Positions 24,751 through 33,502 of a stretch of DNA of 64,000 bases are shown piece by piece (positions within the stretch are counted from its first letter, which is position 1; each line of letters opens with the position of its first letter). The notes under the pieces were generated by a model that saw nothing but the letters and a program-made list of their open reading frames with translations, did not search any database and was not told where the DNA came from. Made by a program: the position numbers and the translations under genes. The DNA comes from Streptomyces sp. HmicA12 (lineage in GTDB: Bacteria > Actinomycetota > Actinomycetes > Streptomycetales > Streptomycetaceae). The DNA is taken from the NCBI RefSeq assembly GCF_000373565.1, contig NZ_KB891799.1:186001-250000 (forward strand), read 5' to 3'.

Positions 24751-26877
24751 TCAGACGCCGATGTCGCGCCCGTCCGCACGCCACACGGACACCACCGAGG
24801 GCCGCACGATCTTCCCCGGCCCGTCCGGCCAGTTGCTCGCTGGCTTCTCCACGGAGGCGCCGTCGACCTCGCCCGGGTGCTGCACGGCGACGAGGACGCG
24901 GCGGTCCTGGACGAGCGGGCCGCAGGTCTCGGCGCCGGTCGGCATGGTCAGGAACTGCTTCAGCTCACCGCGCCGCTCGCCGCGCGTGGCGACCCCGAAC
25001 AGGCCGTCGTGCGAACCGAGTTGGTTGCCGTCCGTCGAGAGCCACAGGTTGCCGTGCGGATCGAAGGCGACGTTGTCCGGGCAGGAGATCGGGGAGACCT
25101 TCTCCTTCGGGAAGCCCGCGAAGTACGTCGCCGGGTCCTCCGGGTCGCCCGCGACCAGGAACAGCGACCAGCCGAAGGACTTCGCGTCCGCCTCGTTCCG
25201 GCGCTCCGTCAGCTCCAGGACCTGGCCGTGCTTGTTCAGGTTGCGCGGGTTGGCCTCGTCCGCGCCCGCCTTGCCCGCCTTGCCGCGGTCGGTGTTGTTG
25301 GTGAGCGCGACGTACACCTTGCCGGTGCGCGGCGACGGCTCGATGTCCTCGGGCCGGTCCATCTTCGTGGCGCCGACCGCGTCACCCGCGAACCGCGTGA
25401 AGAGGTAGACCTCCTCGGCGGTCATGCCGTCCACGTGCGACACGGCGCGGCCGCCCGCGGAGGCGGTGGCCAGCGGGATCCACGTACCGCTGCCGTCGAA
25501 CTCGCCGTCGGCGGGCAGCGCGCCGCTGCCGTCGATCTGCTCCGCCGGGGAGTCGCCGGTCAGCTTGGCGACGTAGAGCGTGCCCTCGTCGAGCAGGGTC
25601 AGGTTGTGCTCGTGCGCGGCGCGCGAGGTGCCCTTGGCGACGCGCTTGCTGCTGACGAACTTGTAGAAGTAGTCGAAGCGCTCGTCGTCACCCATGTAGA
25701 CGACCGGGCGGCCGTCGGAGGTCAGGCGCGGCTGCGCGGCCTCGTGCTTGAAGCGGCCGAGGGCGGTGCGCTTGCGCGGGGCCGACTCCGGGTCGTACGG
25801 GTCGAGTTCGACGACCCAGCCGAACCGGTTGACCTCGTTGGGCTCCTTGGTGAGATCGAAGCGCGCGTCGAACCGCTCCCACTTGCGCTCGGAGGCACCG
25901 CCCGCGACGCCGTACCGCTTGAGGCGGGCGGCGGCCGTCGGGTCGGTCACGTCCTGGGCGTTGGCGAAGTACTGGTTGAAGTTCTCCTCGCCGTGGAGGG
26001 TGGTGCCCCACGGGGTGGTGCCGCCGGAGCAGTTGTTCAGCGTGCCGAGGACGGTGATGCCGCTCGGGTCGGCCTTCGTCCGCACGAGGGCGCTGCCCGC
26101 GACGGGTCCTGAGAGGCGGAACGGGCTGGTGGCGGTGAGCCGCCGGTTCAGCCGGTGCCGGGTCACGGCGTGCAGCGCGCCGCTCCTGCGGCTCTCCTCC
26201 ACGACGACCACGGACAGACCGTGCGCGGCCCACGCCACCTCGACCTGCTCGCGGGTCGGGTTCGCCGGGTCGTACCCACGGAACATCAGGATCTCGTCGG
26301 TGTACTCGTGGTTGGCGACGAGCACCTGACGGCCGTGCTCGCCGCGCAGCGGCAGCAGGCTCAGGAAGTCGTTGTTGTAACCGAACTGGCCCGCCTGCGC
26401 CTTCGCGGTCTGCTTCTCCGCGTCGAAGGCCGGCGCCCCGCGCAGGATCGGCTCGCCCCACCGGATCACGACGTTCTGCTCGTGGCCCGCGGGCACGGTG
26501 ACCGTGTCGGCGGTGTTCGGCGCGACGGGGGCGAAGCGCAGCCCGCGCGCACCCTGCGCCTCGTGACCGTGACCGTGGTCATGGCCGCGGTCGTGGTCGT
26601 GGTCGTGGTCGTGGTCGTACGAGGATGCGCTCGCCGGCGTCGCCCCCGCACCGACGACCGCCGATCCGGCGGCGGCCGCCACGGTCACCACGGCGGCGGC
26701 CCGCACCATCGAACGGCGGCTCAGCGCACCGGCGATGACATCGCCGACGTACTCGTTGTCACTGGTGTTGGGCACCTCGTGGAAGCAGGCGTCACCGCAC
26801 CGGAACCTGCACGTAAGAGCCGAACGCCCCCCGCTGTGCCCGCTGTTGAGCGTGATGAGCGGCAGCATTTTGCGCAC
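24751..26877 (-). CDS. phoX: PhoX-type (DUF839) alkaline phosphatase, Tat-exported
   Basis: 708 residues. A conserved N-terminal leader with CRFRCGDACFHE precedes the twin-arginine signal LSRRSMVRAAAVVTVAAAA (about 50-70). A His/Asp-rich run (DHDHDHDHDRGHDHGHGH) follows the signal. The PhoX beta-propeller core includes LVANHEYTDE, LNNCSGGTTPWGTTLHGEEN and RPEDIEPSPRTGKVYVALTNN, with the Glu/Asp residues that bind Fe/Ca in this family. It releases phosphate from organic esters outside the cell. GTG 26877 is chosen because GGGGAGGA lies at ideal distance; ATG 26868 is the alternative. A PHO box lies upstream. Confidence 0.92.
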   Translation of the reverse strand: MRKMLPLITLNSGHSGGRSALTCRFRCGDACFHEVPNTSDNEYVGDVIAGALSRRSMVRAAAVVTVAAAAGSAVVGAGATPASASSYDHDHDHDHDRGHDHGHGHEAQGARGLRFAPVAPNTADTVTVPAGHEQNVVIRWGEPILRGAPAFDAEKQTAKAQAGQFGYNNDFLSLLPLRGEHGRQVLVANHEYTDEILMFRGYDPANPTREQVEVAWAAHGLSVVVVEESRRSGALHAVTRHRLNRRLTATSPFRLSGPVAGSALVRTKADPSGITVLGTLNNCSGGTTPWGTTLHGEENFNQYFANAQDVTDPTAAARLKRYGVAGGASERKWERFDARFDLTKEPNEVNRFGWVVELDPYDPESAPRKRTALGRFKHEAAQPRLTSDGRPVVYMGDDERFDYFYKFVSSKRVAKGTSRAAHEHNLTLLDEGTLYVAKLTGDSPAEQIDGSGALPADGEFDGSGTWIPLATASAGGRAVSHVDGMTAEEVYLFTRFAGDAVGATKMDRPEDIEPSPRTGKVYVALTNNTDRGKAGKAGADEANPRNLNKHGQVLELTERRNEADAKSFGWSLFLVAGDPEDPATYFAGFPKEKVSPISCPDNVAFDPHGNLWLSTDGNQLGSHDGLFGVATRGERRGELKQFLTMPTGAETCGPLVQDRRVLVAVQHPGEVDGASVEKPASNWPDGPGKIVRPSVVSVWRADGRDIGV

Positions 26878-26945
26878 GCTTTTCCTCCCCTTTGCGATTC
26901 GTCTCGGCCGCGACGGTAGGGGGGTGCGGGTGCGCGGAGGGGGAC

Positions 26946-26967
26946 TCGGGATGAACGAGGAGTGAAC
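26946..26967 (-). promoter_or_regulatory. PHO box (PhoP site) upstream of phoX
   Basis: On the minus strand GTTCACTCCTC and GTTCATCCCGA lie as two 11-nt direct repeat units. This is the core arrangement of PhoP-binding PHO boxes (GTTCACC-like every 11 nt) in Streptomyces. It lies about 70-90 bp before the phosphatase start. Confidence 0.8.
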
Positions 26968-27131
26968 CTGTACGAGGGGGAGGGAAGTTGTGCGCTCGTC
27001 ACGCGCTCCGCCGATCGGGCCGACCCTTCCCAAGATCACCGCCGGTGGCGGCTAACCTTACGTGTCCGCCCTGGCCAGGGGTTCCAGGGGATCGGGACCA
27101 ACTCGACCAATTCATGCGGAAGGTTGCGCAC

Positions 27132-29006
27132 ATGGGCATTCTGGATCTGCTGCGGAACGCGTTCGGGCGGTCTCGCAAGAAGGACGAGGCCGCGGCCGCG
27201 TCGGAACCGGAGGCAGCGTCGACCGCGTCGTCCGCGCCGGCCGCCGCCGCTGACGAGCCGACCGTCCCCGCTCCGGCCGCGCCCGCGGCCGTGGAGTCGA
27301 CCGAGCAGGCCCCGCCCGCCAAGGTCCCCGCCCCGAAGAAGGCCGGCGCGGCCGACGACCTGGTGGCCGCGGCCTTCGACAACGTAACGGTCCCGAATCC
27401 GTCCCGCCCGGTGGGCGAGGAGCGGGTGGGCGGCGCCGCGGACGCGGAGACCTCGGGCGAGGCCGGGGCTGAGGCTTCCGGTCGGGCGGCGCAGGGCGCG
27501 GCCGAGCCGGTGGCTGGGGCCGAGACCGCGGCTTCCGGCAAGTCGGCGGCTGAGGCCGAGGCTGAGCCCGTGGCCCAGGAGGAGGCTCAGGCGGAGGCCC
27601 CGGCTGAGACCCAGCCGAAGGCGGAGCCCGAGACCGCCGTCGCCGAACCGCAGGCCGAGGCGGAGGCCACCGCCGAGCCGAAGGCCGAAGCCGAACCGAC
27701 GGCCAAGGCGGAAGCCGAACCGAAGGCCGCCGCCGAGACCGAGCCGGTCGCCGAAGCCGCCGCCGAGACGGCAGCCGAGATCGAGCCGGCCCCGAAGACC
27801 GAGACCGAGCCCAAGGCCGCCGAGATCGCGACGGCTCAGCCCGAGGCCGAGGTCGAGCCCAAGGCGCCCGAAGCCGAGACGGCCCAGCCCGAGGCCGAGC
27901 CGGTGGCCAAGCCCAAGGCCGCCGCCCGGAAGCCCAGGACCGCCGCCAAGGCGAAGGCCACCAAGGCCACCAAGGCCACCGCCAAGACGGAGGCCCCCGC
28001 CGAGCCGAAGACGGAATCCGAGCCGGAAGCCACCCCCGAGCCCAAGGCCGCCCCCGAGCCCGCAGCCGCCCCCGTTCGCAAGGCAGCCGCCCGGAAGCCC
28101 AAGAAGGCCGCCGAGCCCGAGGCCCCCGCCCCGGCACCCGAGCCGGAAGCCGCGCCCGAAGCCGAGCCGGTCGCCGCCGCAGCCGCGCCCCAGCCGGAGC
28201 CCACCCCGGAGCCCACTCCGGAGCCCGAACCCCTCGCGGTCACCGCACCCGCACCCGCACCCGCACCCGCACCCGAGGCAACCCCCGAAACCGCACCCGT
28301 CGCAGCCGCCCCCGAGCCGGACACCGCCACCCCCGGCAAGCCCGCTCACCCCGTCACCCGCGTCAAGGCCCGCACGCCGGGGCTCGTCGCCGCCTACAAG
28401 GCCGCCGGGGCCGTGCTGAAGGACAAGGGGCTGGCCGGGGCCCGGGCCACGGTCTACCTGGTGCTCGACCGGTCCGGGTCGATGCGCCCGTACTACAAGG
28501 ACGGTTCGGCCACCGCGCTCGCCGAGCAGACGCTCGCGCTCGCCGCCCACCTGGACGAGCGCGAGACCCCCACCGTCCACACGGTGTTCTTCTCGACGGA
28601 CATCGACGCCACGGGCGACCTCGCCCTGGACGGCTCGTACGAGGGCAGGATCGACGCGTGGCACGCGGCGGCGGGCCGGATGGGCCGCACCAGCTACCAC
28701 CGTGCGATCGAGGAGGTCGTCGCCCACCACGAGAAGTCGGACGACCCCACCGCACCGGCCCTCGTGGTGTTCCAGACGGACGGCCCGCCGGACGTGCAGC
28801 GCCCGGCGAACGAGGCCCTCGCGCAGGCGGCGAGCCACCCGATCCACTTCCGGTTCGTCTCGTTCGGCGCCCCGGAGGGCAAGGGCTTCGACTACCTGCG
28901 CAAGCTCAAGGCCGCCAACACCGGCTACTTCCCGGCGGGCGAGACTCCCCTGGAACTGACCGACACCGAGCTGTACGAGGGGCTGCTCGCCGGCTGGCGC
29001 CCGTAA
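27132..29006 (+). CDS. vWA-domain protein with very long Ala/Glu/Pro/Lys-rich linker
   Basis: 624 residues in three parts. A short N-terminal amphipathic segment ([19 protein letters not shown]) may target membrane or partner. A disordered region (about 20-410) of AEAEPKAEPE-type units carries both acidic and basic patches. A C-terminal von Willebrand A domain (about 430-615) has the MIDAS motif DRSGSM and QTDGPPD as in TerF-like tellurium/stress proteins. The family is intracellular and often linked to ter-type stress clusters; none is adjacent. GGAAGG lies before ATG 27132 (ATG 27114 is alternative). It is divergent from phoX. Confidence 0.85.
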   Translation: MGILDLLRNAFGRSRKKDEAAAASEPEAASTASSAPAAAADEPTVPAPAAPAAVESTEQAPPAKVPAPKKAGAADDLVAAAFDNVTVPNPSRPVGEERVGGAADAETSGEAGAEASGRAAQGAAEPVAGAETAASGKSAAEAEAEPVAQEEAQAEAPAETQPKAEPETAVAEPQAEAEATAEPKAEAEPTAKAEAEPKAAAETEPVAEAAAETAAEIEPAPKTETEPKAAEIATAQPEAEVEPKAPEAETAQPEAEPVAKPKAAARKPRTAAKAKATKATKATAKTEAPAEPKTESEPEATPEPKAAPEPAAAPVRKAAARKPKKAAEPEAPAPAPEPEAAPEAEPVAAAAAPQPEPTPEPTPEPEPLAVTAPAPAPAPAPEATPETAPVAAAPEPDTATPGKPAHPVTRVKARTPGLVAAYKAAGAVLKDKGLAGARATVYLVLDRSGSMRPYYKDGSATALAEQTLALAAHLDERETPTVHTVFFSTDIDATGDLALDGSYEGRIDAWHAAAGRMGRTSYHRAIEEVVAHHEKSDDPTAPALVVFQTDGPPDVQRPANEALAQAASHPIHFRFVSFGAPEGKGFDYLRKLKAANTGYFPAGETPLELTDTELYEGLLAGWRP

Positions 29007-29007
29007 C

Positions 29008-29053
29008 CCCTGATCGACATCCCTGTCGACATCCCTGATCGACATCCCTGATC
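29008..29053. repeat. Short tandem repeats after the vWA gene
   Basis: Four imperfect copies of CCTGATCGACATC (13-15 bp) begin right after the stop at 29006. Confidence 0.85.
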
Positions 29054-29061
29054 AACCGGAC

Positions 29062-29102
29062 GAGGGCGGTCCACCCGCTGAAACGCGGGTGAACCGCCCT
29101 CC
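29062..29102. terminator. Terminator between vWA gene and metG
   Basis: Stem GAGGGCGGTCCACCCGC / GCGGGTGAACCGCCCTC with one mismatch and a 6-nt loop (TGAAAC), ending 24 bp before the metG start. Confidence 0.85.
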
Positions 29103-29125
29103 GTCGGCCCAGTAGGATTTCGACC

Positions 29126-30733
29126 ATGGCGGCCACTGGAACCGAGAAGCAGGGTGAGAAGGCGTACTACGTCTCCACCCCGATCTATTACGTAAACGAC
29201 GCTCCTCACCTGGGCCACGCCTACACGACCGTCGCAGGGGACGTGCTCACGCGCTGGCACCGTCAGCGCGGCGAGAAGGTGTGGTACCTCACCGGCACGG
29301 ACGAGCACGGTCAGAAGATCATGCGCACGGCCGACGCGAACGGAGTGACCCCCCAGGAGTGGTGCGACAAGCTCGTCACCGAAGCCTGGAAGCCCCTCTG
29401 GGAGCACCTGAACATCGCGAACGACGACTTCATCCGCACGACGGAGAAGCGTCACACGGACCGCGTTCAGGAGTTCGTCCAGGATCTCTACGACAAGGGC
29501 GAGATCTACAAGGGCGGCTACGAGGGCCCGTACTGCGTGGGCTGTGAGGAGTACAAGCTCCCCGGCGACCTCATCGAGGCCGAGGACGGCACCAAGCTGT
29601 GCCCGATCCACAAGAAGCCGGTGGAGATCCTCAAGGAGGAGAACTACTTCTTCAAGCTGAGCGAGTACGGCGACAAGCTCCTCGCCCTGTACGAGGCGAA
29701 CCCGGACTTCATCCAGCCGGAGTCCGCGCGCAACGAGGTCGTGAACTTCGTCAAGCAGGGCCTTCAGGACCTGTCGATCTCGCGGTCCACGTTCGACTGG
29801 GGCGTCCCGGTCCCGTGGGACGACCAGCACGTGATCTACGTGTGGATCGACGCGCTGCTCAACTACGCGACCGCGGTCGGCTACGGCGCGAACCAGGAGA
29901 AGTTCGACGAGACGTTCCCCGCGAACGTGCACCTCGTCGGCAAGGACATCCTCCGGTTCCACGCCGTCATCTGGCCCGCGATGCTGCTCGCGCAGGGCCT
30001 GCCGGTCCCCGGCAAGGTCGCGGCGAACGGCTGGCTGATGGTCGGCGGCGAGAAGATGTCGAAGTCGAACCTGACCGGCATCAAGCCGCAGGACCTGACC
30101 TCGCACTTCGGCGTGGACGCGTACCGCTGGTACTTCCTGCGCGCGATCGCCTTCGGCAGCGACGGCTCGTTCTCGTGGGAGGACTTCTCCGCCCGCTACA
30201 CCTCCGAGCTGGCCAACGACTACGGCAACCTCGCCTCGCGCGTGGCCGCCATGGTCGGCAAGTACTTCGGCGGCGCGCTGCCCGGGACCACCGCCGCGGG
30301 CGAGGCCGAGCAGGCGGTCCAGGACGGCCTGGCCAAGGCCGTCGCCGAGGCCGACCGGAAGATCGGCGAGGAGCTGGACTTCCAGGGCGGCATCCTGGCG
30401 ATCTTCGACTTCGTGAAGCAGGTCAACGGCTACATCACGGAGCAGGAGCCCTGGAAGGTCGCCAAGGACACCTCCGACGAGGGTCAGGCGCGGCTCGCGA
30501 CCATCCTCTACACGGCCGCCGAGTCGCTGCGCGCCGTCGCCGTGCTGCTCAACCCGGTCATGCCGGAGACCTCCGCGAAGCTGTGGGAGTCGCTCGGCGC
30601 CGAGGCGTCCCTGGGCGCCCTCGCCGACCAGCGGGTCCAGTCGGCGGGCAGCTGGGGTCAGCTGTCGGCGGGCGCCACGGTGACGAAGGGCGCGGTGCTC
30701 TTCCCGCGCCTGGAGGAGAAGCCTGCGGCGTAA
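29126..30733 (+). CDS. metG: Methionyl-tRNA synthetase
   Basis: 535 residues, the usual length for the short bacterial MetRS lacking the C-terminal tRNA-binding extension. Class I motifs are APHLGHAYT (HIGH) and EKMSKSNLTG (KMSKS). A zinc-knuckle-like CVGCEEYKL...CPIHKK lies in the connective peptide. It charges tRNA-Met for initiation and elongation. ATG 29126; the region just upstream holds a terminator, so its promoter must be short or within 29100. A perfect terminator follows. Confidence 0.98.
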   Translation: MAATGTEKQGEKAYYVSTPIYYVNDAPHLGHAYTTVAGDVLTRWHRQRGEKVWYLTGTDEHGQKIMRTADANGVTPQEWCDKLVTEAWKPLWEHLNIANDDFIRTTEKRHTDRVQEFVQDLYDKGEIYKGGYEGPYCVGCEEYKLPGDLIEAEDGTKLCPIHKKPVEILKEENYFFKLSEYGDKLLALYEANPDFIQPESARNEVVNFVKQGLQDLSISRSTFDWGVPVPWDDQHVIYVWIDALLNYATAVGYGANQEKFDETFPANVHLVGKDILRFHAVIWPAMLLAQGLPVPGKVAANGWLMVGGEKMSKSNLTGIKPQDLTSHFGVDAYRWYFLRAIAFGSDGSFSWEDFSARYTSELANDYGNLASRVAAMVGKYFGGALPGTTAAGEAEQAVQDGLAKAVAEADRKIGEELDFQGGILAIFDFVKQVNGYITEQEPWKVAKDTSDEGQARLATILYTAAESLRAVAVLLNPVMPETSAKLWESLGAEASLGALADQRVQSAGSWGQLSAGATVTKGAVLFPRLEEKPAA

Positions 30734-30744
30734 CGCGGACGCGT

Positions 30745-30790
30745 GCGCGAAGGGCCCGGAACCGATTCCCCGGTTCCGGGCCCTTCGCGC
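30745..30790 (+). terminator. metG terminator
   Basis: Perfect 20-bp stem starting GCGCGAAGGGCCCGGAACCG with a 6-nt loop (ATTCCC), beginning 11 bp after the metG stop. Confidence 0.93.
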
Positions 30791-30793
30791 TGC

Positions 30794-31206
30794 TCAGCGC
30801 GCCCACTGGGTGAGCGCCTCGGTGTCCAGCACGATGCCGACCGGCTCGGGCAACGTCACCGCCTTCCCGAACGGCACCGTCACGACCTGCTCGTACCGCA
30901 CCCCGTCCGGCTGCGAGTGCACCTTGACCTCGCCCGTGTCCCGGTCGATCCCGTGTCCCGGTCGATCCCGTGTCCCGGTCGATCAGCAGGTAGACAGAGC
31001 CACCCGCCGCCGTGCGCCTGCCTGCACAGCCTCGTCGACCACTCGACGATCGTGCTGTGGTCTCCGTCCGACAGGGCCTTGGCGCCCAGCCTCCCTCCGA
31101 GGGCCTCCCGCCACAGGGACTCATCGATCCGCAGGGCGTGCCCGGCGAGCTCCTCGAAGCCCCCCTGACTCAGCATCACAGTGGATCGCGCCTCTACGGG
31201 ACTCAT
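30794..31206 (-). pseudogene. Uma2-family (DUF820) nuclease remnant, internally deleted and frameshifted
   Basis: The N-terminal piece from ATG 31206 (MLSQGGFEELAGHALRIDES and LGAKALSDGDHSTIVEW) and the C-terminal pieces (VYLLIDRDTG, then EVKVHSQPDGVRYEQVVTVP in another frame, ending ALTQWAR) match the two ends of Uma2 proteins. The central catalytic part with the PD-(D/E)XK residues is missing. Three 17-bp copies at 30933-30983 add 34 bp, which shifts the frame; removing two copies restores it between the last two pieces. It is therefore a decayed gene with two lesions. The space 30734-31277 contains nothing else apart from the metG terminator. Confidence 0.82.
30933..30983. repeat. Three 17-bp tandem units inside the Uma2 remnant
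   Basis: Three identical copies of CCCGTGTCCCGGTCGAT. The unit is 17 bp, so each extra copy shifts the reading frame. Confidence 0.95.
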
Positions 31207-31277
31207 GAGGGTCTCCCCCCTACCTCGTCATCGCGGAAAAGGTCCTGCCATCACAGCACGTCACCCCCTCCGCCACC

Positions 31278-32060
31278 TCACGCGTCCCGCGCCCTCAGCG
31301 CCCCCCAGCCCAGCATCAGCGCCCCGCCCGCATAGGCGGCGAGGACGGCGATGCCCGTCCAGGGGGCGAGCGGAGCCGTACCGGTGCCGCTCGTCGTCTG
31401 GACGGCGAGGCCCGCCGTCATCGGGGAGAACTTCTGGACCCGGTGCAGCACGTGCGCCGGCATCTGGATGATCAGGGTGGCCAGGTAGGGCCCGTACAGC
31501 AGCGCCATCACCGCCCCGACGGCCGCCGCCGCGTGCCGCACCAGCAGCGCCACCCCCACACTCAGCAGCGCGACCAGCAGCAGATAGACGACCGTGCCGA
31601 GCACCGCTCGCCACAACATGCTGGAGGAGAGCGGGAGTTGACCGAATCCCGATGCTCCCGACTGTCCCGACAGGACCGTGCGGCCCGCCGCCAGCGAGCC
31701 GAGGGCCGCGGGGAGCGCGGCGGCAAGCACCGCCGCCGCGGTCACCGCCGCCTTCGCCAGGAACACCGTGGTGCGCCGCGGGTTCGCCGCGAGGGTCGTA
31801 CGGATCATGCGCGGGTACTCGCAGGAGACCACGGCGACGGCGACGAGCGCGGCCGCCGTCTGCGCCAGGTACACCCCGGACAGGGACAGCGCGGTCGGCG
31901 CGAGAACCCCCGACTGGCCCTTCCCGGCGCTCGCCGCGATCAGCGCGGTGCACGCGACCATCACTCCGGTCAGGGACGCCACCGTCCACAACTGCCCGGG
32001 AACAGTACGGAGTTTGGTCCACTCCCCGTGGATCGCCCGGCGGACTCCCGTGGCCGTCAT
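31278..32060 (-). CDS. ABC-2 type permease
   Basis: 260 residues with six predicted membrane helices. It starts with a cytoplasmic AIHGEWTKLRTVPGQLWT segment typical of ABC-2 permeases with the 'EWTKLR' entry. It is the last of three genes joined by 4-bp ATGA overlaps (32057-32060 and 33499-33502), so the three proteins are made together. It probably forms the exporter with the lectin-domain permease and the ATPase. Cargo unknown. Confidence 0.9.
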   Translation of the reverse strand: MTATGVRRAIHGEWTKLRTVPGQLWTVASLTGVMVACTALIAASAGKGQSGVLAPTALSLSGVYLAQTAAALVAVAVVSCEYPRMIRTTLAANPRRTTVFLAKAAVTAAAVLAAALPAALGSLAAGRTVLSGQSGASGFGQLPLSSSMLWRAVLGTVVYLLLVALLSVGVALLVRHAAAAVGAVMALLYGPYLATLIIQMPAHVLHRVQKFSPMTAGLAVQTTSGTGTAPLAPWTGIAVLAAYAGGALMLGWGALRARDA

Positions 32061-33502
32061 ACGTCCCGCCCGGCCAGCCGCCACCGCGCCGCCCCGAGCA
32101 CCACGGCCACGTACAGACAGAGCACTCCGAAGCCCACCCACGGGGTGACGACGGTGTCGAGGAGCCGGCGGGTCTGCTGGACCGCGAGGCCGGCCGTGGG
32201 CGTGGCCCGGCCGACGAAGTCGCTGAACCCGATGGACGTGCTCTGCGCGACGATCGGCAGCACCACGAACGTGACGATCATCAGCACCACGGCCGGCACG
32301 GCGCGCCGCAGCAGCGCCCCGACTCCCAGGCTCAGCACGGCGGCCAGCGCCAGGAACGCCGCGCTGCCGACGATCGCCCGCACGGTCGCCGGGTCGGTGA
32401 GGGAGAGCTCGGGGAAGAGCGGCGGGGCGAAGCCGTTGTCGCGCAGGGCGGGGCGGGCGACGAGGAACTCGGCCACGCACGCGACCAGGCCCACGGCGAA
32501 CACCGTCGCGCCGAGGACGAGCGCCTTCGCGGCGAGCACCCGGCCGCGCCGCGGACTCGCGGTGAACGTGGTGCGCACGGTCCCGGTCTTGTACTCGGAC
32601 GTGATGAACAGGACGCCCAGGGCGATCACCGCGATCGTCGCGATCTGGATGCCGTCGTCGAGGGCCATCTTGACCAGGTCGGGCTGTCCGCCGAGCTGTC
32701 CGACACCGCCCATGCCGAGGCCGCCCAGGTCGCCGCTGCCGGTGATCGTGAAGGTGCCGTCGTGCTCGCGGTAGGGCTTGGGGGCGGCGACCGGGTCGGC
32801 CATCTCCTCCTTCTCCCCCTTCTTCACGGGCTGTGCGATGTCCGCCTGCCGCCAGCCGCCGGCGCCTGCCGCCGCGGGGAAGGCGACGTGGTCGAAGACG
32901 GCCCTGCCGAGGGTGGCCACGGGGTGCATGCGCAGATCGCCGGGGCCGGTGCGCTCCTCCTTGCCGTCCACGGGCGAGGTGACGAAGAGGCCCGCCTCGG
33001 CGGCCGTGGGCAGCCCGGCGACGGTGAGCGTGCCGACCCTGGTCCAGGCGCGGCCGTCGGCGGACTCGTAGCCGGTGACCCGGTCCCCGGACCGTACGAG
33101 CCGCAGCCAGAGCGGGGCGTCCGCGCCGCCGGAGCCGGTCAGTTCGTGTTCCCCGTCGGCCATCATCCGCACGCCGTGCTCCGGCGTCACCATCAGGGCG
33201 GCGTACGAGGATCCGCTCGCGGTGCCGTCCTTCAGGAGCAGTCCCGCCTTCGCCCAGGCGGCGCTGTTCTGCTGCGCGGCGACCCGCACGGTGAAGGTGC
33301 CGTCGCCCGCGGCGGTGCGGTGCACGAAGGTCGAGCTGTCGTACTTCTTCGGGCCGGCGTAGCTGAACGTGCTGCCGTTCGCCGACGCGACGGTCAGCAG
33401 CAGGCTGAGGGCGATCAGCGCGATCAGGGCGAGGGGGGTGCTGCGGACACTGCGCAGCTTGGTCCACTCGGCGCGCACGGCACGGAGCATCGGCGACCTC
33501 AT
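32057..33502 (-). CDS. ABC-2 permease with inserted concanavalin/LamG-like extracytoplasmic domain
   Basis: 481 residues. The first helix (LALIALIALSLLLTVASA, about 22-42) is followed by a soluble domain of about 180 residues (about 50-230). It has AAQQNSAAWAKAGLLLKDGT, APLWLRLVRSGDRVTGYESA and RAWTRVGT, which match the DUF1349/LamG-like lectin fold. A linker precedes five more helices. The 'RAEWTKLRSVRST' entry matches its partner permease. The domain should lie outside the cell and could recognise a glycan or cell-wall feature. Coupled to both neighbours. Confidence 0.88.
   Translation of the reverse strand: MRSPMLRAVRAEWTKLRSVRSTPLALIALIALSLLLTVASANGSTFSYAGPKKYDSSTFVHRTAAGDGTFTVRVAAQQNSAAWAKAGLLLKDGTASGSSYAALMVTPEHGVRMMADGEHELTGSGGADAPLWLRLVRSGDRVTGYESADGRAWTRVGTLTVAGLPTAAEAGLFVTSPVDGKEERTGPGDLRMHPVATLGRAVFDHVAFPAAAGAGGWRQADIAQPVKKGEKEEMADPVAAPKPYREHDGTFTITGSGDLGGLGMGGVGQLGGQPDLVKMALDDGIQIATIAVIALGVLFITSEYKTGTVRTTFTASPRRGRVLAAKALVLGATVFAVGLVACVAEFLVARPALRDNGFAPPLFPELSLTDPATVRAIVGSAAFLALAAVLSLGVGALLRRAVPAVVLMIVTFVVLPIVAQSTSIGFSDFVGRATPTAGLAVQQTRRLLDTVVTPWVGFGVLCLYVAVVLGAARWRLAGRDV

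Noticed and set aside
27132..28380. Separate gene in the low-complexity region or on the opposite strand
   Set aside because: Long opposite-strand frames there are Gly/Leu-rich mirrors of the Ala/Glu/Pro coding; only the plus frame ends in a real vWA domain.
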